Of a stretch of 18,722 nucleotides of DNA, positions 14,459-18,722 are shown one piece after another (the first letter of the stretch is position 1; each line of letters begins with the position of its first letter). The notes under the pieces are model-generated. The model was not told the origin of the DNA. It ran no database searches and saw only the letters and a list, made by a program, of their open reading frames with translations. The stretch comes from Faecousia sp. (GTDB lineage: Bacteria > Bacillota > Clostridia > Oscillospirales > Oscillospiraceae): the NCBI GenBank assembly GCA_029258495.1, contig JARHYV010000021.1, forward strand, positions 1 through 18,722, read 5' to 3'. Both the position numbers and the translations under genes were made by a program.

Positions 14459-14487
14459 TTGAAATTACGGGGGATCCGTCGTAAAAT
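14459..14487 (+). promoter_or_regulatory. Promoter of the DnaB-like fusion gene
   Basis: TTGAAA (14459-14464) and TAAAAT (14482-14487) are 17 nt apart. Transcription would start near 14494, that is, almost on the first possible ATG (14497), which argues for the later start at 14566. The resulting leader contains a perfect hairpin CGGCAG/CTGCCG (14522-14535). Confidence 0.65.
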
Positions 14488-14553
14488 AGGAAGAAAATGA
14501 GCCTCAATCATTGGGGCAGGACGGCAGAACTGCCGCCAGAACAGGGTTCGACC

Positions 14554-14558
14554 GGAGG
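14554..14558 (+). promoter_or_regulatory. Ribosome-binding site that supports the GTG start at 14566
   Basis: GGAGG lies seven bases before an in-frame GTG at 14566. The upstream ATG at 14497 has only AGGAAG with a 3-base spacing and lies at the predicted transcription start. Confidence 0.6.
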
Positions 14559-14565
14559 TTTGACT

Positions 14566-17289
14566 GTGGAAGAGATAAAAAAATCAAGCATAGGGTTTGT
14601 ACTGGAGAAAAATCTGACGGAGGATGCGATCCGGAGTCGTGCGCCCCGTATTTCGACCGGATTTCCGCAAATTGATGAAAAGCTTGGGGGAGGGCTGTAT
14701 CCCGGGCTGATCATACTGGGTGCTGGCCCCAGCATCGGCAAATCCACCTTTACCCTTCAGCTGGCAGAGAACATCGCCGCCAACGAGCAGGAGAATGTTC
14801 CGGTTTTGTATTTCTCGTTGGAGATGAAGGATGAACGGATCGCCGCCAAAATGCTCAGCCGCCATATGCTGATCGAGGCAAAAAAGGCAGGGGAGCGGAT
14901 CGACCGATTTGCCGGTGCCGAGCAGGCGGCTGCGTATTATGTAACGGCGGATGACCTGTTTCAAAAGGATAGTGTGGACAAGGTGCTGCAGCTGCATCGG
15001 GAGGCATACAAGACAGCGTTTCGGGATGTCAAAAAAGTAAAAAACCTGTATGTATTTCAGGGACATTATTCGGCGGATCAGATTGCACGGATCGCATGGG
15101 AATTTCACGAACAGCGGGTCGAAACGGCAAAGCAGGACGGCGGCGAGCCGTCGGTGCTGCCCAGAAAGCCTCTGGTGATCGTGGACTATCTCCAGATCCT
15201 TTCTACGGAAAATGCTCAGGCACAAAAGCGGTACAGCGAAAAGCAGATCGTGGAATACAATTTGGAGGTCATGAAAAAGCTTGCCGACGGCGAGCGGGAA
15301 CCTCAGCAGAGTGAAGACGGCGCGCAGATGGCACAGACGCGGAACACTTGGGAGGAAGAGGGCTTTCCGGTGCTGCTGATCAGTGCGTTGAACCGGAGCA
15401 ATTATGGCAGAGAGGCTGTGCTGTCCATGAAAATGGATGCCTTCAAGGAAACCGGCGGTATCGAATACTCGGCGGATGTGCTGCTTGGTCTTCAGTTCCG
15501 TGCCTGCCACGAGGAAAATCAGCGGGGTGACGAGATCGGCTGTAATGTCAATGTGGAGAAACTGAAATACCCCAGAGAGTTGGAGATCATCTGCCTGAAA
15601 CAGCGATTTGGAAACTCCGACTGGACGGTGGGGTACCGGTATTACAGCCCCTTTGACTATTTTGAGGAGGTCGACCCCAATCAGCCGGCTGAGGCAGAGG
15701 AGCAGAAGTCCCAGACCCTGATCGCCAAGGACGAGCAGGCATTTATGAACAACACCAAGATCGCCAATGAATTGCGAAAAGGGCAGAAACCGGTTCGGGA
15801 ATGGAACAAGTGCGCAGTATACGAAAAGCAGGGCAAGGAGATCACCACGGCTTATATCATCCTGCCGCAGCTGCCGTGGACGGCGGTGCAGGCTTTAACG
15901 GCTCAGATCGCTCCGGCACTGGTGCCGCTGCTTGAGCAGGAAGAGGTGCAGGAGATCCAAAGGGAGATCCTTTCCGATCTTTCGGAGCAGCTGGCGGCGA
16001 AACTGAAAACGGTCAGTCAGGGGAAAAAGGAACAGCGATATTATCTGGACATGACCAAGGCACTGGCAGGGGATATCATGACCTATCTGTATCAGGTGAT
16101 CCCGGGCAGTGCATCGGTGGAAAAAGCGCAGCGGGAGAGGGAGCTTCAAAGCTTTCTGGATCAAACGGGACTTTCGCAGGCACTTGCAGAGCAGCTGTTG
16201 GAAGAACTTACGCCGGAGCTTGCGCAGGAGATCATGCAGACTCCGAGATGTGCGAAAAACTGCATCAAACTTCTGGATATGATGCTGACTGCCTCCCTTG
16301 CCAAATCAGACGATGGGGCAGGATTTGTTCCGGATCTGTCCGCAAAATCTCTGAAAGAGATCTGTAAGGCCATCTATGCAGAGGCTGCGCCGGAGCAGAC
16401 ACCGAGATATGTAAAGTCGCTTTCCCGGCAGCTGAGCCGCAAACTGGAGCAGCAGCTGGCAGGAAAGACATTGCTCCTGGAGCTGACGGAGCTGCTGACT
16501 GCAAAGCTGAGCTGCTTTGACTGCGATGTGGCAGATGCCATCTACACCTTGTACCGCAGAGGCAACGGACAGCTCCCCTTTACACTGGGACAGATCCTTC
16601 AGGAACTGTCGGGAGGCAGAGGAAAGACCCTCACCCGAGAGAAAAAAGAGCAGATCCAAGCCAGCGTGGAGCGTCTGCGCCATACATGGATCCGGATCGA
16701 CTGTACGCAGGAAATGCGGGAGCGTGCCGGCCAAAAATCCGGCGAAATGTGCGTGATCAGCGGGCCAATGCTGATGGTAGAGGCAGATCTTGTGATACAG
16801 GAGAGAAAGGATGGCGCCGTTCAATATGAGCAGTATCGCTTTGCCAAGGCAGAGCCGATGCCACTGTATGAATATGGTGCCCTGCTGAAACAGATGATCG
16901 TATTCCCCAGAAGACTTCTGGAACTGGAGCTGTCGGATACCATAGATGCCATCAAGACCAAGCGGTATCTGATCCGCCGTCTGGAGGTGATCCGCAAGGC
17001 GGGCAGAAAGTACAAGCTGAACAAGATCAACTACGGTCGTGTTGCCCACAGTAAGGATACGGGACTTCTGGCGGATATCGGGCTGTGCCAAGGGGACTAC
17101 CAGTCCGGCTCGTGGAGCAATAAGGTGCGCAAGATCCGGGGCATCACGGTGCAGATCCTGAACCATTACAAGCAGATCGGCTATGTGACCGATTTTGAGG
17201 AAAACGGCACGGAAGGCGTTGTGATCACCGGAAAACTGAATGACCCATCCAAGCTCCCTGTTCAGGAGCAGAATGGGGAACTGATCTGA
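14566..17289 (+). CDS. DnaB-like helicase domain fused to a long C-terminal region, possible replication initiator of a mobile element
   Basis: 907 aa from the preferred GTG start (930 aa if ATG 14497 is used). Residues about 25-360 form a RecA-fold DnaB C-terminal-type ATPase: STGFPQIDEKLGGGLYPG, Walker A GAGPSIGKST (52-61), FSLEM after it, Walker B LVIVDYLQ (203-210), SALNRSNYG near 272, and GGIEYSADVLLG. The usual DnaB N-terminal domain is missing. The remaining 540 residues are unlike DnaB. They have a Glu/Gln-rich helical middle (about 440-600) and a basic C-terminal region (about 770-890, RYLIRRLEVIRKAGRKYKLNKINYG.., HYKQIGYVTDFEENG) that could be a winged-helix DNA-binding part as in plasmid or ICE initiators. 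It is followed by an AT-rich repeat region and faces a conjugative coupling protein gene. The helicase call is firm, the initiator role is inferred. Confidence 0.82.
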   Translation: MEEIKKSSIGFVLEKNLTEDAIRSRAPRISTGFPQIDEKLGGGLYPGLIILGAGPSIGKSTFTLQLAENIAANEQENVPVLYFSLEMKDERIAAKMLSRHMLIEAKKAGERIDRFAGAEQAAAYYVTADDLFQKDSVDKVLQLHREAYKTAFRDVKKVKNLYVFQGHYSADQIARIAWEFHEQRVETAKQDGGEPSVLPRKPLVIVDYLQILSTENAQAQKRYSEKQIVEYNLEVMKKLADGEREPQQSEDGAQMAQTRNTWEEEGFPVLLISALNRSNYGREAVLSMKMDAFKETGGIEYSADVLLGLQFRACHEENQRGDEIGCNVNVEKLKYPRELEIICLKQRFGNSDWTVGYRYYSPFDYFEEVDPNQPAEAEEQKSQTLIAKDEQAFMNNTKIANELRKGQKPVREWNKCAVYEKQGKEITTAYIILPQLPWTAVQALTAQIAPALVPLLEQEEVQEIQREILSDLSEQLAAKLKTVSQGKKEQRYYLDMTKALAGDIMTYLYQVIPGSASVEKAQRERELQSFLDQTGLSQALAEQLLEELTPELAQEIMQTPRCAKNCIKLLDMMLTASLAKSDDGAGFVPDLSAKSLKEICKAIYAEAAPEQTPRYVKSLSRQLSRKLEQQLAGKTLLLELTELLTAKLSCFDCDVADAIYTLYRRGNGQLPFTLGQILQELSGGRGKTLTREKKEQIQASVERLRHTWIRIDCTQEMRERAGQKSGEMCVISGPMLMVEADLVIQERKDGAVQYEQYRFAKAEPMPLYEYGALLKQMIVFPRRLLELELSDTIDAIKTKRYLIRRLEVIRKAGRKYKLNKINYGRVAHSKDTGLLADIGLCQGDYQSGSWSNKVRKIRGITVQILNHYKQIGYVTDFEENGTEGVVITGKLNDPSKLPVQEQNGELI

Positions 17290-17580
17290 TTATTCTCCGA
17301 ATTACATGAAAATAATAGAATAAACACGATTTACAGAATTTTGATAAGGATATAGATAGATTTGAAAATATTATAATATTATTCATATGAAAAGTGATGT
17401 GAAATGGAAATTTGAAACTTGATTGAAAAAGTTCTTCAAATATTATAATAGTTCAATTTTTGTGTTATTTATATGTGTAATATATTCTGTAAAATTTAAT
17501 TATATATCATGTAAAATAGATAGTAATAAAGTAATATAGTTATAAGAATATATTTTAATATATTATTCTTATTTAAGGAG
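17290..17580. other. Very AT-rich spacer between convergent genes, candidate origin
   Basis: About 290 bases with very few G or C, in sharp contrast to the GC-richer genes on both sides. It holds a 13-bp direct repeat, a small inverted repeat TTGAA..TTCAA (17423-17439) and an imperfect palindrome AAGAA..TTCTT near 17546-17572. I see no coding frame that looks real. It directly follows a gene with a helicase domain, so it could be a DNA-unwinding and origin region, or simply a spacer of recent foreign DNA. Confidence 0.4.
17366..17450 (+). repeat. Pair of 13-bp AT-only direct repeats
   Basis: AAATATTATAATA occurs at 17366-17378 and again at 17438-17450, 72 bases apart. In such AT-rich DNA chance recurrence is possible, but 13 of 13 identity is notable. 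Confidence 0.6.
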
Positions 17581-17581
17581 C

Positions 17582-17616
17582 ACAGCACTCGACCCCTGAT
17601 GGGACGAGTCTGCTGT
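17582..17616. repeat. Strong GC-rich inverted repeat
   Basis: ACAGCA (17582-17587) pairs with TGCTGT (17611-17616), CTCG with CGAG, and CCC with GGG around a 5-nt loop, with one mismatch and a 2-nt bulge. It sits at the abrupt edge between the AT-rich spacer and the terminator. No T run follows on either strand, so it is not a plain terminator. It could be a protein-binding site, a second-strand or transfer origin, or part of an attachment site. Confidence 0.55.
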
Positions 17617-17656
17617 AAAAAAATCCCTGCCATCTGTATAGATGGCAGGGATTTTC
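17617..17656 (-). terminator. Rho-independent terminator of the conjugation genes
   Basis: A perfect 12-bp stem ATCCCTGCCATC (17623-17634) / GATGGCAGGGAT (17641-17652) with a 6-nt loop. On the minus strand it is followed by seven T, and on the + strand by TTTTCC, so it may act both ways. Confidence 0.88.
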
Positions 17657-17680
17657 CGCTGACTCCCAGCTTACGCAGCA

Positions 17681-17944
17681 TCAATCATCAAATGGGAGCG
17701 TGTCATCGTCGTCCTCATTGAGCGACTCTTCGAAATCCGTAATAGGAAACGGATCATCAGACTCCGGAAATGAGTCACATTTCTCGTCGCTTTCGGATAT
17801 GGGTAATGGAAAAGGGTATTTCCGTACCTGTTCGGTGAAATACGGTTCCTCCAGTTCATCCAGTTCATCGGGCAGAGGAATCAGGTCGTTATACAGCTCG
17901 GCCAAATCTCCGTCACCGAGAATCTCTTCCCAATCAAAGCCCAT
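17681..17944 (-). CDS. Small acidic protein downstream of the coupling protein
   Basis: 87-aa protein that I do not recognise. It starts at 17944 (MGFDWEEILGDGDLAELY) with GGAGG eight bases upstream and overlaps the end of the coupling protein gene by 11 nt, so the two are co-transcribed and probably coupled. The composition is strikingly acidic: about a third D and E, with runs such as DELDELEEP and EDDDD, and several prolines and phenylalanines. There is no signal peptide or membrane segment. Small acidic proteins next to VirD4/TraG genes are common in conjugative elements of Clostridia, but their role is usually unknown. An accessory or adaptor role in conjugation is a guess from position. 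Confidence 0.8.
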   Translation of the reverse strand: MGFDWEEILGDGDLAELYNDLIPLPDELDELEEPYFTEQVRKYPFPLPISESDEKCDSFPESDDPFPITDFEESLNEDDDDTLPFDD

Positions 17945-18722
17945 ACTGTTTGCCTCCTTTCTGTTCCTTGTCTGCAGCGGTGCTGAATTTCTGCAAAGGA
18001 GGCATCGGCTGATTTGATGCCTCCGGCAGATCAGCATAGCGGCTGTGGCTGCGGATATCGTATTTCTGTACCTTGCGTACAGGCTGCCCTCTGGTAAGCA
18101 GGAATACATCCTGCAGACCCATCTGCAAAATGGAGCTTGTGGGAAGATTGCTCTTCTGGCTGACCCACTGGGCTGTATGCGTGTCCTGTCCGCCCAGATA
18201 CAGGCAGTTGTCACAGTTGTTTACAATGGTGGATGCATTTGCATCCCCATACAGCGCATTGAGCTGCGTCAGGCTCTGCAGGATGATGCTCACATAGATC
18301 TCCCGGGAGCGTATGACTGAAATGATGTTCTGGAAATCCGGGATATACGCATTGGTGGCGAAATCATCCAGAATGAACCGCACCGGAACAGGCAGACGAT
18401 GGTCTGGGTATTGGGTGTCCGCACTGTAACACAGGGTTTGCAGAGCCTGTGTGTAGAACAGACTGATCATGCGATCCATGGAGCGGTCGGTGTCGCTGAT
18501 GGTGAGAAAGACCGCAGTCTTTTCGCGTCCCATGTCCTGAAAACAGATGCGCTTTTGGTTTGAATACATTCTCATTGCATCGTCGAAAACCAGACCGTTG
18601 AGTTTCTCGCCCAGAATACTGGTAATGCTCGCCTCTGTGCGTTCTGACTTGGCAGTGCTTTCAAAGAGCTTGTAGGTTCGCACGGAAAGGCTGTCCGGAT
18701 CAGCAATTTTCAGTTCAGACAT
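17934..18722 (-). CDS. Type IV coupling protein, VirD4/TraG family (3' part only)
   Basis: The C-terminal 262 residues of an ATPase that brings DNA and the relaxase to the type IV secretion channel during conjugation. The frame is open to the window edge, and the Met at 18722 is not taken as the start because the Walker A motif and the N-terminal membrane helices are absent, so they must lie outside. Visible family elements are QDMGREKTAVFLTISDTD, the Walker B region VRFILDDFATNAYIPDF, the following IISVIRSREIYVSIILQSLTQL, and IVNNCDNCLYLGGQD. The Walker B reads DDFA where DEFA is usual. The last residues (AADKEQKGGKQYGL) are a disordered tail. It marks this end of the window as part of an ICE or conjugative plasmid. 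Confidence 0.9.
   Translation of the reverse strand: MSELKIADPDSLSVRTYKLFESTAKSERTEASITSILGEKLNGLVFDDAMRMYSNQKRICFQDMGREKTAVFLTISDTDRSMDRMISLFYTQALQTLCYSADTQYPDHRLPVPVRFILDDFATNAYIPDFQNIISVIRSREIYVSIILQSLTQLNALYGDANASTIVNNCDNCLYLGGQDTHTAQWVSQKSNLPTSSILQMGLQDVFLLTRGQPVRKVQKYDIRSHSRYADLPEASNQPMPPLQKFSTAADKEQKGGKQYGL

Noticed and set aside
14497..14565. Upstream start for the DnaB-like protein at ATG 14497
   Set aside because: It lies at the predicted transcription start, has a poorly spaced ribosome-binding site and adds residues unlike the family. The GTG at 14566 with GGAGG is better, though the longer form is not excluded.

Overview
The window looks like the chromosome of a Gram-positive anaerobe of the class Clostridia, probably Oscillospiraceae/Ruminococcaceae-like. 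The grounds are strong AAAGGAGG-type ribosome-binding sites, a transcription-terminating cobalamin riboswitch, ECF-type vitamin transport, a very large secreted surface protein with a C-terminal membrane anchor, a moderately high GC content in genes against AT-rich spacers, and a TraG/VirD4-type conjugation gene at the right edge. The species cannot be fixed from the sequence alone.

Left part (1-9578, + strand) is one coherent locus. A cobalamin riboswitch with a rho-independent terminator precedes five tightly packed or overlapping genes. They are a 1557-aa surface protein with two DUF4430 (transcobalamin C-terminal-like) domains, a DUF4430 lipoprotein, an EcfT membrane scaffold, a fused double ATPase (EcfA-EcfA') and an S component of the CbrT-like type with an extra N-terminal membrane region. 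Read together this is a B12/cobamide acquisition system: surface capture, hand-over to a membrane-tethered lipoprotein, ATP-driven import, and shut-off by B12 through the riboswitch. It is the most interesting part of the window.

Middle part (9579-12400) holds chromosomal housekeeping and small genes. A small two-helix membrane protein has its own promoter and an internal tandem duplication. A convergent minus-strand operon encodes an acidic-tailed protein, a 65-codon Cys/His-rich ORF that has no standard start codon but overlaps the next start by ATGA, and a YfcE-type metallophosphoesterase. Next comes ribosomal protein bL25 with its own promoter, a hairpin-rich leader and a terminator.

From 12395 to 13021 there is a gene-free stretch. 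Its second half has a promoter, a three-codon ORF, several complementary segments and two terminators, and it looks like a stand-alone structured RNA. It is followed by a MATE efflux gene with its own promoter and terminator.

Right part (14459-18722) looks like a mobile element, an ICE or an integrated plasmid. A 907-aa protein joins a DnaB-like RecA-fold ATPase to a long C-terminal region that may be a replication initiator. After it come a roughly 290-bp very AT-rich spacer with direct repeats (candidate origin), a strong hairpin and a terminator, and then on the minus strand a small acidic protein and the 3' part of a VirD4/TraG-type coupling protein that runs off the window edge. No rRNA, tRNA, CRISPR array or insertion sequence was seen.
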